A DNA stretch of 64,000 bases from Delphinapterus leucas (taxonomy: Eukaryota > Chordata > Mammalia > Artiodactyla > Monodontidae). The first letter of the stretch is position 1; the number at the start of each line of letters is the position of its first letter. The stretch covers positions 12,582,557-12,646,556 of the forward strand of contig NW_022098001.1 in the NCBI RefSeq assembly GCF_002288925.2. The letters run 5' to 3'. Made by a program: the position numbers and the translations under genes. The notes beneath the pieces are model-generated. The model made no database searches and was not told the origin of the DNA. It worked only from the letters and a program-made list of their open reading frames with translations. Shown one piece after another: positions 20,161 through 31,977 of the stretch.

Positions 20161-20180
20161 CTCTTCACTTTCACTTTTCT
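20161..20180 (-). promoter_or_regulatory. IRF/BLIMP1-like element upstream of SDC2
   Basis: On the minus strand this reads agaaaagtgaaagtgaagag, two spaced GTGAA units forming the GAAAGTGAA pattern bound by IRF proteins and PRDM1/BLIMP1. It lies about 890 bp upstream of the SDC2 start codon, at the end of a long purine tract (minus strand, about 20,085-20,180). It could also be a chance hit in purine-rich DNA. Confidence 0.3.
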
Positions 20181-20410
20181 GGAGAAAGATCGGTGAAGCG
20201 ACGAGAGACATGTTCAGCTTTTCTGCCTGTGAGAATCAGAACAGTACGAAGAAACTGCTTTGAGAGTTGGAAAAACATACACACGAAGTTTACAGATGCC
20301 TTCAAGCAATGTGAAATTTTCATAAAATGGCTAGTTCATGAAAATTGTATTTTAAAAAAGAAGACAATAAATATATTAAATGTGTATTGAGTATTTCCCA
20401 CCCTCCCTAA

Positions 20411-20430
20411 CCCCACCCCACCCCACCCCA
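20411..20430. repeat. (CCCCA)n simple repeat
   Basis: Four units of ccccacccca-type sequence just upstream of the SDC2 CpG island. Confidence 0.7.
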
Positions 20431-20869
20431 AAAAAAGGAAGTAAAAAAAGACTCCCATAAACCCAAAATGCGACACTTTCCAAAGCTCAGAATTTCATTA
20501 AGGGCTTAAATACCATTTTTGCCTCACACACAGTTTAAGCCCCTAACACATTTTATAGGCTCCATTTCAGCATAGAGGTGTTAACGTTTGGAAGCTACAA
20601 ATAGGGCAATTTGATGAGAAATTGGATAGAGATCCTGAATAATAACAGATTTAAGAGAACTTCAAAGGAAAAAGTAATTTCAAGTTTGAAGAACATAATG
20701 AGCATGTATTTCCTGAATGGAAGTAATCGACCTGAAATATTTTCCTGTGAAATCTTTTTTTTTCAATTCTGTGTCTATAGTACACTACAGAACACGGCAA
20801 ATGCATACTCCCTTCCAGTTTCTAGCATGATTTTTCTCTCTGACTTCTGAAGTAGATAATTCTATGGAG

Positions 20870-20992
20870 CCATTCTGCTCCTAGGATGCCCACTCTAGGA
20901 AACCAGGGATCTTTCTGTCTTGTTCACCACTGTATTCTCATTCTGACTGCATAAAGATACACAATAAATATTTCTTGGATAAACTTTCATCT
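20870..20992 (+). mobile_element. L2 3' end
   Basis: 'ccagggatctttctgtcttgttcaccactgtattctca' then 'aataaatatttcttggata' is the L2 3' terminus. Confidence 0.65.
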
Positions 20993-21527
20993 AAAACTCA
21001 ATCTATACTGCATAAGAGTTGTGAGTCTTTAAGAAACATAGATGTAGATATATAGATACTAGACCCTGAGATTTTTTGAACTTATATTTCAAAATATAAG
21101 TTTTGAAATTTAGAGAAATTTAGAGAACTGGAGAGAATTTTAGAGAACACAACCTCTGAGACGTCTGCCTCTTTGGTTTTAAGTCCCAACTACCAGGCTC
21201 CCAACAAGCAAATCTAAGTCATTGGCAGCCAAGAGGTAATTTGGAAAAATGGAAGAGTAGGCAAAAAGAAAGAAAAGAAAAAGATCAGGGGACTGGGCGT
21301 TGTAACATCAGGATGTTTCTGATTCCACAGAAACTGAGCTGGCACCTGGGTGGGTCAATGTGGGTCTGGCTTGGTTTTTGGAAGAATGAGCTACGACTAT
21401 ATTTTTAAGATGGATTCTTTGTGGGTTGAACATGGCTGAACATGGCCGTTCCTACTTCTGCAGGGCTGCCAAACTAGGGGCCACTGTCATCCTGTAATTT
21501 GGATGAAAGTAATCTTAGCCCCTGCTG

Positions 21528-21572
21528 CAGACGCTACACACGCTACACACGCTCCAGCTACACACGCTAAGT
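21528..21572. repeat. Short (ACGCTACAC)n minisatellite
   Basis: Three to four copies of a 9-bp unit, one interrupted by 'tccag'. Confidence 0.75.
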
Positions 21573-22337
21573 CAGCAGCTTCTAAGGAGGGAAACTGAAC
21601 CCGGGTCTATGGGTTTCGGATCCTGTGGGTTCGGTAGAATTTATTTGTGGGTTGAAGAATTTCTTGAGAAGGGGAGACATCTGAAAGGAGTTTTCCAAAG
21701 GACAATGAACAATGTGAGAGAAATGCACAAAGCCATAAAATGTCACCTCTACTCCCAAAAGAGATCTAGTCCGCTCTCCAGGCTTTGGGCAAGGTCATAC
21801 CCCTTTTCTCCCCAGCGGTTAAGAACCCATCAAATAAATTCGAATTCCAGTGAAAGGGGAAAATGCACTTCTCCACTGGCTTTCATAGCTATTGCTGTTT
21901 ACTGGGGCATCCACCTAACAAGAAACATGGTGGCTGCTCTCTGATTCAGCTTGGGCAGGCAGTGATAAAAATGAATTAGCAGATGCATCTGTTGAAGGAA
22001 TGTAGCTATGCACCTGAAGACATACCCCAAGGCTCTTGGTGTTTATGAGACTCTCAGTGACTGGGTATTTTTTAATCAATGGTCATGTAGCATTGAGAGT
22101 TTACGTGATAAGGCGATGGTACTATTTTGACAGTCACAGAATATCAGATATATGATAACAAATAAATATTCAAGTTCTTGTGCTCAAATGCATGAACAGT
22201 TGTGGCCAAAGGATAATCTGACTGTGTAAAAATCACAAACAGTGAAAGCACTTACACAAGAGCTGGCTACAAAAAAGTTACCCATGCTGAGTAGGGGTGG
22301 GCCTTGTCCCCCAGTGTTAGAAGCACGTCTGAACTTG

Positions 22338-22725
22338 GAAATGATGAAGGCCTGTGTCTTAGTCTGTTTGGGCTGCTATAAGAAAAATATCATAGACTGG
22401 GTGGCTTATAAACAACAAAAATTTATTTCTCATAGTTCTGGAGGCTGAGGAGTCCAAGACCAAGGCACTGGCAGATTCAGTGTCTGGTGAGAGCAGGCTT
22501 CTTGGTTCATCATAGACAGCTGTCTTTTCATTGTGTCCTCATGTGGTAAAAGAGGTGAGAGAGTTCTCTGGAGCCTCTTGTAAGGATGCAAGTCCTATCC
22601 ATGAGGGTTATGCTCTCATGACCTAAACACCTCCCAAAAGGCCCCACCACCAAGTACCATCACCTTGGAGATTAGGGTTTCAACATATGTACTTTGCGGG
22701 GGACACAGACATTCAGTCTATAGTC
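22338..22725 (-). mobile_element. ERVL-MaLR solo LTR (MST/MLT1A-like)
   Basis: On the plus strand it starts 'tgtgtcttagtctgtttgggctgctata' and ends 'gacacagacattcagtctata', the reverse of a MaLR LTR that opens with 'tatagactgaatg'. The segments 'cctcatgacctaaacacctcccaaaaggcc' and 'gatgcaagtcctatccatgagggttatgctc' are diagnostic. No internal retroviral sequence is attached, so it is a solo LTR. Confidence 0.85.
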
Positions 22726-25144
22726 ACCTATTTGTGTGTTTTGCTAACTGGAATTTTTTTAACCTGATGAGGACGAAAATTCAGTAGAATTTTGTGGAAT
22801 ATATCTAATACACTAAGTGTAGCTTGTGACTAGAGCCAGAGGCTCCTCTCTAATATATGTTTTCAAGTCCTTCATTTGAGGACTGTACTTTGAGGGGCAC
22901 AGCAAATACAATAGCAAAACTCATCACTTCCCAAATAGTGTCACTGATTGCTAAAAAATAAACACCCTTCCTCAAGAATCTTAGAAGAAAATATAACAAA
23001 TGAACAGAATATAGAGACTAACATGCAGAAATATAAAAAATAAGAAATAATGAGAACCAGACAACATGAAATAATAAAAACAAAAGCTACTAGAGACATA
23101 TTTTTATACCCAAGCTGACACATTGGATTCTATCATTATGGTATCTAAGGATATCATATAATAACTGCGGACAAGCAGGTGTATGTTCCAGGGTGATCTG
23201 TCACAGCAGGAAACTGCAGAGGGACAAATATGCCACTTGGTTGTTCTCGGTTGTTCTTCCACTCACCATCCCCTGGAAAGTTCCCAGGGGTCCAGGCTAG
23301 AAATCCATTTATTAGCATCAGTCCTGATTAAATTCACTCGAATTATGATAGAACCTGAGACTAAGAGGAAATCCAGCTAGCCAGCTATTAATTACCCATG
23401 CTAATAATGGCAAGTGAGCAGAGACCATGATAAAAATCTACCAACAATCCAAAATATCTATTCTTAGCCTCAGTATTTCCACTATTCTCTCCATTCACCT
23501 CTGTCAACCCTTTGCCAGGGAAGTTGGCTGATTTGAGTCTTATAATTTGATTCGGTGCTAATGTTGAACAAAATTGTCACATTTTGGGCAGCAGGACACA
23601 GGCAGGAAAGTCAAAATTGTATAATACATAAATTGTCCCCTGAATAAAACAGGAGGCAAAACATTCTTATCAGTTTACCTAATAGAGTGGCATGGTTCTT
23701 GAAAGACTGGCAAAACTTGACATTCACTCACTTGATAAACATACATGGATCACCTGGCACATGCCAGGTACCCATGGGGTAGGAACATGAATTTTCTTGA
23801 AATGTGTTAGAGTTAATACATTTTACACTAAGAGTCTTCCTCAAGTCACAAGTCTGTGACTAAGGTCCAAGTCAAACTTCATCCTATGAAAATGGAAAGA
23901 AAGCATTATTTATAGACTACGTCGTTCTTGGGCATCAAACAACATTTTCCTAAGAGCCATACTTGGATATGTGAATTTAGAAAGGTTCCATTAAGGCATC
24001 TTGAAATTATTTGCATTGCATTTGTATATGTCCAGCTGGACAGGAATATCTAATCTTGGCTGATTTTATGTAAAATGTTACTTCTCTTGTTACTACTGTC
24101 TGTAGACTATTACTTTAATGGCAGCAAGCCCTACCCCCTTTACTATTCTTAGAGATCCATCCTCTCCAAGGCCCTGGAGGGGAGCCCTACATACTATATA
24201 CTAAATGATCCCACACTTCCTTGCTCACAATTATTCAGACCAGGGCTGGATGTGGGGGGAAGCAATTTATTAGTGGGCCAGCAGACCTTCAGATCATTTA
24301 AACCAGGGAACTCTGAGTCTAACTCAACTGTACATTGACCTGGGAGTCATCCAAAACCGGTAGGGGGGTCCTTGTGTGCTGAAATAGAAGTGGCTGATCT
24401 GCAGTAGAAAGAATAAAGCAAGTGAACAGAGAGAATCAGAAATAGAGAACACTTGACTCCAGAATAATGTAGGTTCCTGATTTTTTTCCAGTTCCTTTCC
24501 TAGCCTCTTTGGAGACCCAAGTCAACTTGATTCCTTCAGGATCCATGAGATACTCTGGTATCTTAAGGTAAATTCCTCATTTTTTCCTTAGCTCGTTTAA
24601 GAGGATTTCTGTTCCTGGTAAACAAGCGATCCCAAAGACAGAGCTGAAAATGAGGCAGAGTTTTGACTACCTTACCTTCACTTGGAATAGAATAGAATCC
24701 TTGTCATTTAGTGCTTTATACACATATATGAATAAAGAACAGTTAATGAAGACAACCTATTATAAAAACTATTTAGATTTTCAGAAAAAAATTAGGAAAA
24801 AATGTGTTTAAATTATTGAATTACCTTAGGGAAAATATTTTCCCCACTCAGTAGAGTTAGGTATCTTAAAATTTCTAGAAGCAGAATAGAATACATAGAT
24901 ACTTCTCTGAATAGAATAGTATTACTACTGGGACCACCTGCAGGTTAATGCTGGAAATTGCTTCACTGAACATTTTTCTAAAAGATCTAGAAGGCAAGGT
25001 GTACAAACATCCAGGTGTGAAACGTTACAAAATTCTTTCAGGTAGTGAAATGTGAAGAAGGTAGTATGGTCATGCCTGGGTGAGTTGTTAAGTAACCCAA
25101 TACATTCAGGAGACAGAATGCAGCCTCTTACACCTGCAGTTAGG
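22726..25144. other. SDC2 upstream flank, unclassified
   Basis: About 2.4 kb AT-rich without recognised gene. A possible L2/MIR-like tail lies at 23,720-23,800 ('cacctggcacatgccaggtaccc'). Confidence 0.4.
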
Positions 25145-25222
25145 GGAGGCTGTACACTATAGCGGGTAATAGCTCAGGCTTTGCGACAGACAGACTGGAG
25201 TTTGAATCCCAATTCCACCCCT

Positions 25223-25254
<32 letters not shown>

Positions 25255-25740
25255 TTCGTATTATTTACTCATTTATTTATTTTTGGCTGTGTTGGGTCTT
25301 CGTTGAGGCACATGGGCTTTCTCTAGTCACGGCGAGCGGGGGCTACTCTTCGTTGCAGTGCATGGGCTTCTCATTGCGGTGGCTTCTCTTGTTGCGGAGC
25401 ATGGGCTCTAGGCGCACAGGCTCAGTAGTTGTGGCACACGGGCTTAGTTGCTCTGTGGCATGTGGGATCTTCCTGGACCAGGGCTCGAACCCATGTCCCC
25501 TGCATTGGCAGGTGGATTCTTAACCACTGCGCCACCAGGGAAGTCCCCTTACTGTGTTTTAAGAGGCCTTGACACCCGAGCAGGCCACCAAATCTAAGCC
25601 TCAGTTTCCTCATCTGTAGATTGGAAATACAAGGTTAATGTGTAGAATCTGTGAGCTAATGCATCAAAGAGGTTATCGAGTTACTTTGTACATAGTGAAT
25701 TTCCAATAAATGCAGGCTGTCTCAATAAATGCCAGTTGTT
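25145..25740 (+). mobile_element. MIR SINE split by a CHR insertion
   Basis: The left half, 25145-25226 ('tagctcaggctttgcgacagacagactggagtttgaatccc'), and right half, 25554-25740 ('cctcagtttcctcatctgtagattgg ... aataaatgcc'), are two parts of one MIR. Target repeat ccccttact at 25218-25226 and 25545-25553. Confidence 0.85.
25227..25544 (-). mobile_element. CHR-1-type SINE, antisense, with (TG)n tail
   Basis: The (TG)n run (about 25,229-25,254) lies between the TSD and the T-rich reversed tail. The body 'ttggctgtgttgggtcttcgttg ... gcatgtgggatcttcctggaccagggctcgaaccc' ends 'gccaccagggaagtc'. Confidence 0.88.
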
Positions 25741-25754
25741 ATTATTAGTATTTC

Positions 25755-25927
25755 CTCTGCCTGGAATAACCTGTCTGCTCTCCCAATTCTCTGGCTAATT
25801 CCTACTTGCCCTTTCAGTGTCAGTTTAGAAGTGTCCTCACTGGCAAACATTTGAATGCCTGTTATGTATCACACACCTCCTCCAGGTAACCTTTCCTGAT
25901 CCACCTCAACTGAGTAAGAGACCTTTC
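25755..25927 (+). mobile_element. L2 fragment
   Basis: 'cctctgcctggaataacctgtctgctctccc' and 'cctcctccaggtaacctttcctgatccacc' are L2 3'-region landmarks. Confidence 0.65.
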
Positions 25928-25942
25928 AGACAATTAATTCTC

Positions 25943-26069
25943 GGGGCTTCCCTGGTGCTGGTGCTCGCCGCAACTAGAGAAAGCCCATGTGCCGCAACGA
26001 AGACCCAACACAGCCAAAAACAAATAAAGAAAATAAAGAAAGAAATCGGAAGAAGGAAAATTTTTAAAA
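25943..26069 (+). mobile_element. Internally deleted CHR-1 SINE
   Basis: Only the first ~15 bp of the head (ggggcttccctggtg) remain, joined directly to the tail part 'ctcgccgcaactagagaaagcccatg ... cccaacacagcc'. The 15-bp TSD agacaattaattctc is exact at 25928-25942 and 26070-26084, so head and tail moved together. Confidence 0.9.
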
Positions 26070-26084
26070 AGACAATTAATTCTC

Positions 26085-26759
26085 ACCTATTAATTATAAC
26101 CTAGGATAGAATACTTGAGTATTAATAAAATTTGCTCATAGAAACATGTTCTGTTGTGGCTAAAAGTACAAACAAAAAACTGAATAGCATCAGTAAGGGC
26201 ATAGGAAACAAGAGTACCCATGGATCTACCTTTAAAAACATGGGCACCATAACAAGTTTAAACCTGAATAAAAACCTAGGGAAAAAGTGTAAAAATCTAA
26301 AGTTGCAAATTCTGAAATAAAAGTAAAGAGAATTGAATTGTTAAAACAAACAAAACAATCTCACTATTTTGAATTCAGATAGAAATAAGGAAAATGCTTC
26401 TGGGAAGGAAAAAAATACAATCTATCATAAAGTCAGAACTGAATATGTCTGATGTTTGCTCTTTTTTCTTGTAGCTGTTAGTGATTCATGAAGCAAAGGA
26501 AGGGAAGTTCTCTGCAGGTTTCACTCCAGGGTTGCATTGTAAAAGCAGCTCTTCGTGCTTGCCAACTCACCACACGCCAGCACCCCAAGATGACCTATGT
26601 GAACAGCCCAGTCTGGATGTCTCCCTTTCCCTCCCTTCTCATGTAACCATGTATGGATACACACACACATACATGACACACACGTGGGTTTTTTGTGTTT
26701 ATTTTGTTCTTACTGTTTTACAAAATAGTATCCATTAAACACTTTCTTCATCTTGTAGA
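26085..26759. other. Unclassified stretch
   Basis: No gene or clear repeat; a short (CA) run is at about 26,661-26,685. Confidence 0.4.
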
Positions 26760-27637
26760 AATTCCTTCAAGTCACTTGACAGAACTTTCATGCATTTTTT
26801 TAATGGTTGCATATTTCCCTTTGGTGTGGGTATTTCCTACTCGATTCAGCCATTTCCCTATAATAGGCATTCATTCTGTTTCCAGTTGTTTCCTACAAAC
26901 AATCTTACAGGAAATACCTTTTATATATTTCCTTAATTCATGGTGATTTTTTCTGAAGGCTAGATTCCCAAGAGTGGGATTGTTGGGTCGGAAAGTGTAA
27001 ACATTTTAAATTTTATCAGATGTTGTTCGACAGTTTCACAACAACAAAAATTTTTCACACTTCCACCAGTGATGCTTGAGATCGTGCTTTTCCTTTCTCT
27101 ATGTCACAGCCAGCAATAGATGTTAGCTTTCTTTTTAGCCGTTTGATAAGTATGAAGTGACAGCTCATTGCTAGTGTTATGTGCATTTTCCTGAGTTCTA
27201 GAGCTTTAGAGCATCTTTTGGTGTATTTATTATATTTGGAATTGACCCTTTGTGAATTATCTGTTGATATCCTTTTCCCATTTTCTACATGGCAACATGC
27301 CTTTTTCTTATAAGAGCTCTTGCATGATTGCTATAAATATATCCATCTACAACTATGGTATTCATCCATCTTACATATATTTTTATATATACTACAATCT
27401 ATTTCCAATTCTCTATTCTATCCACTGATCTATTTGTCTGTTTCTATGTCATACCATACTCATTTAATTACCTTGAAGATATAGTACCTTCTGAAATTTC
27501 CAAAACCATTATTGCTACTCTCCCTAACATCACATTGTTTTCTTTTCTTTTCCACACTTTTTTTGGATATCTTTGGGTATTTTTTCATCCATATAAGTTC
27601 GAAGAATATTTTAGACAATAAAATAAACCATTTAAAA
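26760..27637 (-). mobile_element. Old L1 (L1M-like), antisense
   Basis: Reversed L1 landmarks: 'ttcccaagagtgggattgttgggtc', 'ttccaccagtgatgcttgagat', 'gaattatctgttgatatccttttcccattt' and 'ctctattctatccactgatctatttgtctg'. It stops where the younger L1 begins. Confidence 0.7.
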
Positions 27638-29652
27638 GGGACGTTCAAGACGGCGGAGGAGTAAGACATGGAGGTCACCTTTCTCCCCATAAATACATCA
27701 AAAATACATCTACATGTGGAACAACTCTTACAGAACACCTACTAAATGCTGGCAGAAGACCTCAGACTTCCTAAAAGGCAGGAAAACCCCCACATACCTG
27801 GGTAGAGCAAAAGAAAAAAGAAAAAATAGGGATGGGACCTGCACCTCTGGGAGGGAGCTGTAAAGGAGGAAAAGTTTCCACACACTAGGAAGCCCCTTCA
27901 CTGGTGGGGACAGGGGGTGGCCGGGGGGGAAGCTTTGGAGCCACGGAGGACAGCGCAGCAACAGGGGTGCGGAGGGCAAAGCGGAGAGATTCCCACACAA
28001 AGGATCGGTGCCAACCACCACTCACCAGCCTAAGACACTTGTCTGCTCACCCTTCGGGACGGGTGGGAGCTGGGACCTGAGGCTTGGGCTTTGGAGGTCA
28101 GACCCCAGGGAGAGGACTGGGGTTGGCTGCGTGAACACAGCCTGAAGGGGGCTTGTGTGCCACAACTAGCTGGGAGGGAGTGGGGGGAAAAATCTGGAAC
28201 TGCTGAAGAGGGCTTTTGTTTCGAGGTGTGTGAGAAGAGGGGATTCCTGCTCCATGTGCCCACAGAAGGCAGAGCACCGCCTAAGTGAACTCGAGAGATA
28301 GGTGCGAGCCGCGGCTATCAGCTCGGACAGCAGAGACAGGCATGAACTGCTAATGCTGCTGCTGCTGCCACCAAGAATCCTGTGTGCAAGCACAGGTCAC
28401 TATCCACACCTTCACCTGGAGCCTGTGCAGCCCGCCACTGCCAGGGTCCCATGATCCAGGGACAACATCCTCTGGAGAACACAGAGCACGCTGCAGGCTG
28501 TTGCAATGTCATGCTGGCCTCTGCCACCACAGGCTTGCACACATTCCAATTATGACTACTTACCCCTCCCTCCTCCCAGCCTGAGTGAGCAAGAGAGCCC
28601 TAATAAGCCTCTGCTTTAACCCCCTCCTGTCTAGGCGGGAACAGATGCCTGAGGGTGGCCTACACGCAGAGGCAGTGCCAAAACCAAAGCTGAACCCCAG
28701 GAGCTGTGCGAAAAAAGAATAGAAAGGGAAATTCCTCCATGCAGCCTCAGGAGGAGCAGATTAAATCCACACAATCAACTTGATAAATGCTGCATCTCTG
28801 AAATACCTGAATAGACAACGAATGTTCCCAAAATTGACGTGGTGGACTGTGGGAGCGACTGTAGACTTGGGGTTTACATTCTGCGTCTGATTTGTTTCTG
28901 GTTTTATGTTTAACTTAGTTTAGTTTTTAGTGCTTGTTATCATTGCTGAATTTGTTTATTGGTTTTGTTGCTCACTTCCTTTTTTAAATTTTTAATTCTT
29001 TTATTTATTTATTTTATCCTTTTTTCTATTTTTGTGAGTGTGTATGTGTATGTTTCTTTGTGTGATTTTGTCTGTTTAGTTTTGCTTTTCCCATTTGCCT
29101 TGGGATTCTATCTGTTCATTTTTTTCTTTTCTTTTTCATCCTTTTCTTCGGAGCTATGTGGCTGGCAGGGTCTCTGTACCCCGGCCAGTTGTTAGGCCTA
29201 AGTCTCCGAGGTGGGAGAGCCGAGTCCAGGACATTGGAACACCAGAGACCTCCTGGCCCCACGTAATATCAACCAGCGAGAGCTCTCCCAGAGATCTCCA
29301 TCTCAACACTAAGACCCAGCTCCACCCAATGGCTAGCAAGCTCCAGTGCTGGAAGCCCCATGCTAAACAACTAGCAAGATACGAACACAACCCCACCTAT
29401 TAGCAGAGAGGCTGTCTAAAGTCATACTAAGCTCACAGACACCCCAAAACACACCACCGGACCTGGCCCTGCCCAGCAGAAGGACAAGATCCAGCCCCAC
29501 CCACCAAAACAGAGGCACCAGTCCCCTCCACCAGGAAGCCTACACAATGCACTGAAACAAACTTACCTACTGGGAGCAGACACCAAAAACAATGGGAACT
29601 GCGAACCTACAGCCTGAGAAACAGAGACCCCAAACACAGTAAGTTAAACAAA

Positions 29653-30487
29653 ATGAGAAGACAGAGAAATACACAGCAGATGAATAAGCAAGCTAAAAAC
29701 CCACCAGACCAAACAAATGAAGATGAAATAGGCAGTCTACCTGAAAAAGAATTCAGAGTAATGACAGTAAACATGATCCAAAATGTTGGAAATAGAATGG
29801 AGAAAATACAAGAAACATTTAACAAGGACCTAGAAGAACTAAAGAGCAAACAAACAATGATGAACAACACAATAAATGAAATTAAAAATTTTCTGGAAGG
29901 AATCAATAGCAGAATAACTGAGAGAGAAGAACGGATAAGTGACCTGGAAGATAAAATGGTGGAAATAACTACCACACAGCAGAATAAAGGAAAAAGAATG
30001 AAAAGAATTGAGGACAACTCAGAGACCTTGGGACAACATTAAATGCACCAACATTCAAATTATAGGGGTCGCAGAAGAAGAAGAGAAAAAAAAAGGGACT
30101 GAGAAAATATTTGAAGAGATTATAGTTGAAAACTTCCCTACTATGGGTAAGGAAGTAGTCAATCAGGTCCAGGAGGAGCAGAAAGTACCATACAGGATAA
30201 ATCCAAGGAGAAACATGCCAAGACACATATTAATCAAACTATCAAAAATTAAATACAGAGAAAAAATATTAAAAGCAACAAGGGAAAAACAACACGTAAC
30301 ATACAAGGGAATCCCCATAAGGTTAACAGCTGATCTTTCAGCAGAAACTCTGCAAGCCAGAACAGAGTGGCAGGACATATTTAAAGCGATGAAAGGGAAA
30401 AACCTACAACCAAGATTGCTATACCCAGCAAGGATCTCATTCAGATTCAGCAGAGAAATTAAAACCATTACATACAAGAAAAGCTAA
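29653..30487 (+). pseudogene. L1 ORF1 (frameshifted)
   Basis: L1 ORF1p is the RNA-binding chaperone that coats L1 RNA. The first part (29653-30042) carries the coiled coil: a heptad-rich stretch with NKDLEELKSKQ and the charged ISDLEDKMVEI. The second part (30008-30487) carries the RRM (IQIIGVAEEEE) and C-terminal domain (LQARTEWQDIFKAMK). The reading frame changes at about 30,015-30,040 by an indel, so no complete protein can be made. About 140 + 150 residues together match the usual ~300-residue ORF1p length. The stop after 'TYKKS' comes a few residues before the usual end. Confidence 0.9.
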
Positions 30488-31536
30488 GAGAATCCAGCAC
30501 CATCAAACCAGCTCTACAACAAATGCTAAAGGAAGTTCTCTAGGCAGGAAGCACAAGGGAAGGAAATGACTTACAATAACAAATTACAAACAATTAAGAG
30601 AATAGTAATAGGAACATACATATCGATAACTACCTTAAATGTAAATGGATTAAATGCTCCAACCAAAAGACATAGACTGGCTGTATGGATACAAAAACAA
30701 GACCCGTACATATGTTGTCTACAAGACACCCACTTCAGACCTAGGGACACATCCAGACTGAAAGTGAGGGGATGGAAAAAGATATTCCATGCAAATGAAC
30801 ATCAAAGGAAAGCTGGAGTAGCAATTCTCATATCAGACAAAATAGACTTTAACATAAAGACTATTACAAGAGACAAAGAAGGACACTACATAATGATCAA
30901 GGGATCAATCCAAGAAGAAGATAAAACAACTGTAAATATTTATGCACCCAAGATAGGAGCACCTCAATACATAAGGCAAATGCTAACAGCCATAAAATGG
31001 GAAATTGACAGTAACACAATCATAGTAGGGGACTTTAACACCCCACTTTCGCCAATGGACAGATCATCCAAAATGAAAATAAATAAGGAAACACAAGCTT
31101 TAAATGATACATTAAACCATATGGACTTAATTGATATTTATAGGACATTCCATCCAAAACCAGCAGATTACACTTTCTTCTCAAGTGCTCGTGGAATATT
31201 CTCCAGGATAGATCACATCTTGGATCACAAATCAAGCCCTGGTAAATTTAAGAAAATTGAAATCATATCAAGTATCTTTTCTGACCACAATGCTATGAGA
31301 CTAGATATCAACTACAGGAAAATAGCTGTAAAAAACACAAAAACTTGGAAGCTAAACAATACACTACTAAATAACCAAGAGATCACTGAAGAAATCAAAG
31401 AGGAAATCAAAAATTACCTAGAAACAAATGACAATCAAAACACAACGACCCAAAACCTATAGGATGCAGCAAAAGCAGTTCTAAGAGAGAATTTTAGAGC
31501 AATACAATCCTACCTCAAGAATCAAGAAACATCTCA

Positions 31537-31748
31537 GGGCTTCCCTGGTGTCGCAGTGGTTGAGAGTCCACCTGCCGATGCAGGGGACACGGGTTCGTGC
31601 CCGGGTCCGGGAGGATCCCACGTGCCGTGGAGCGGTTAGGCCCGTGAGCTATTGCCACTGAGCCTGCACGTCCAGAGCCTGTGCTTCACAACAGGAGAGG
31701 CCACAACAGTGAGAGGCCCGCGTACCGCAAAATAAAATAAAATAAAAT
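31537..31748 (+). mobile_element. CHR-2-type SINE inside L1 ORF2
   Basis: The SINE (ggcttccctggtgtcgc head to cgtaccgc and an (AAAAT)n tail) interrupts ORF2. The 9-bp TSD aacatctca is exact at 31528-31536 and 31749-31757. Confidence 0.92.
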
Positions 31749-31866
31749 AACATCTCAAATAAACAACCTAACCTTACAATTAAAGCAATTAGAGAAAGAA
31801 GAACAAAAACCCTGAAAGTTAGCAGAAAGAAAGAAATCATAAAGATCAGATAAGAAATAACTGAAA

Positions 31867-31977
31867 GAATGTCGTTTTCAGAGACAGTAGTCTGCCACCT
31901 TCTTGGTCTGTCGGCTTGCTGAATAAAGTCATACTCCTTGCCTCAAAAAAAAAAAAAAAGAAGAGAAAAGGAAAAAA
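31867..31977 (+). mobile_element. Retroposed polyadenylated fragment, LTR- or 3' UTR-like
   Basis: About 78 bp of non-L1 sequence ('cttcttggtctgtcggcttgctgaataaag...') sits in L1 ORF2. It carries AATAAA at 31922-31927, followed 17 bp later by an A-run from 31945. Flanks aagaaataactgaaa (31852-31866) and aagaagtaagtgaaa (31978-31992) agree at 13 of 15 positions and look like a TSD. The C/T-rich end with 'gaataaagtc' recalls the R region of an LTR, but the source is not identified. Confidence 0.6.

Larger units (their letters stand above)
20200..22337. other. SDC2 upstream flank, low-repeat stretch
   Basis: Besides the L2 end (20,870-20,992) and the short minisatellite (21,528-21,572), nothing is assignable. 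A 20-nt near-palindrome cttatatttcaaaatataag lies at about 21,081-21,100, followed by three close copies of 'tttagagaa'. Confidence 0.45.

Noticed and set aside
22338..22725. Internal retroviral genes next to the MaLR LTRs
   Set aside because: Neither this LTR nor the one at 45,116-45,602 is followed by internal sequence; both appear solo.
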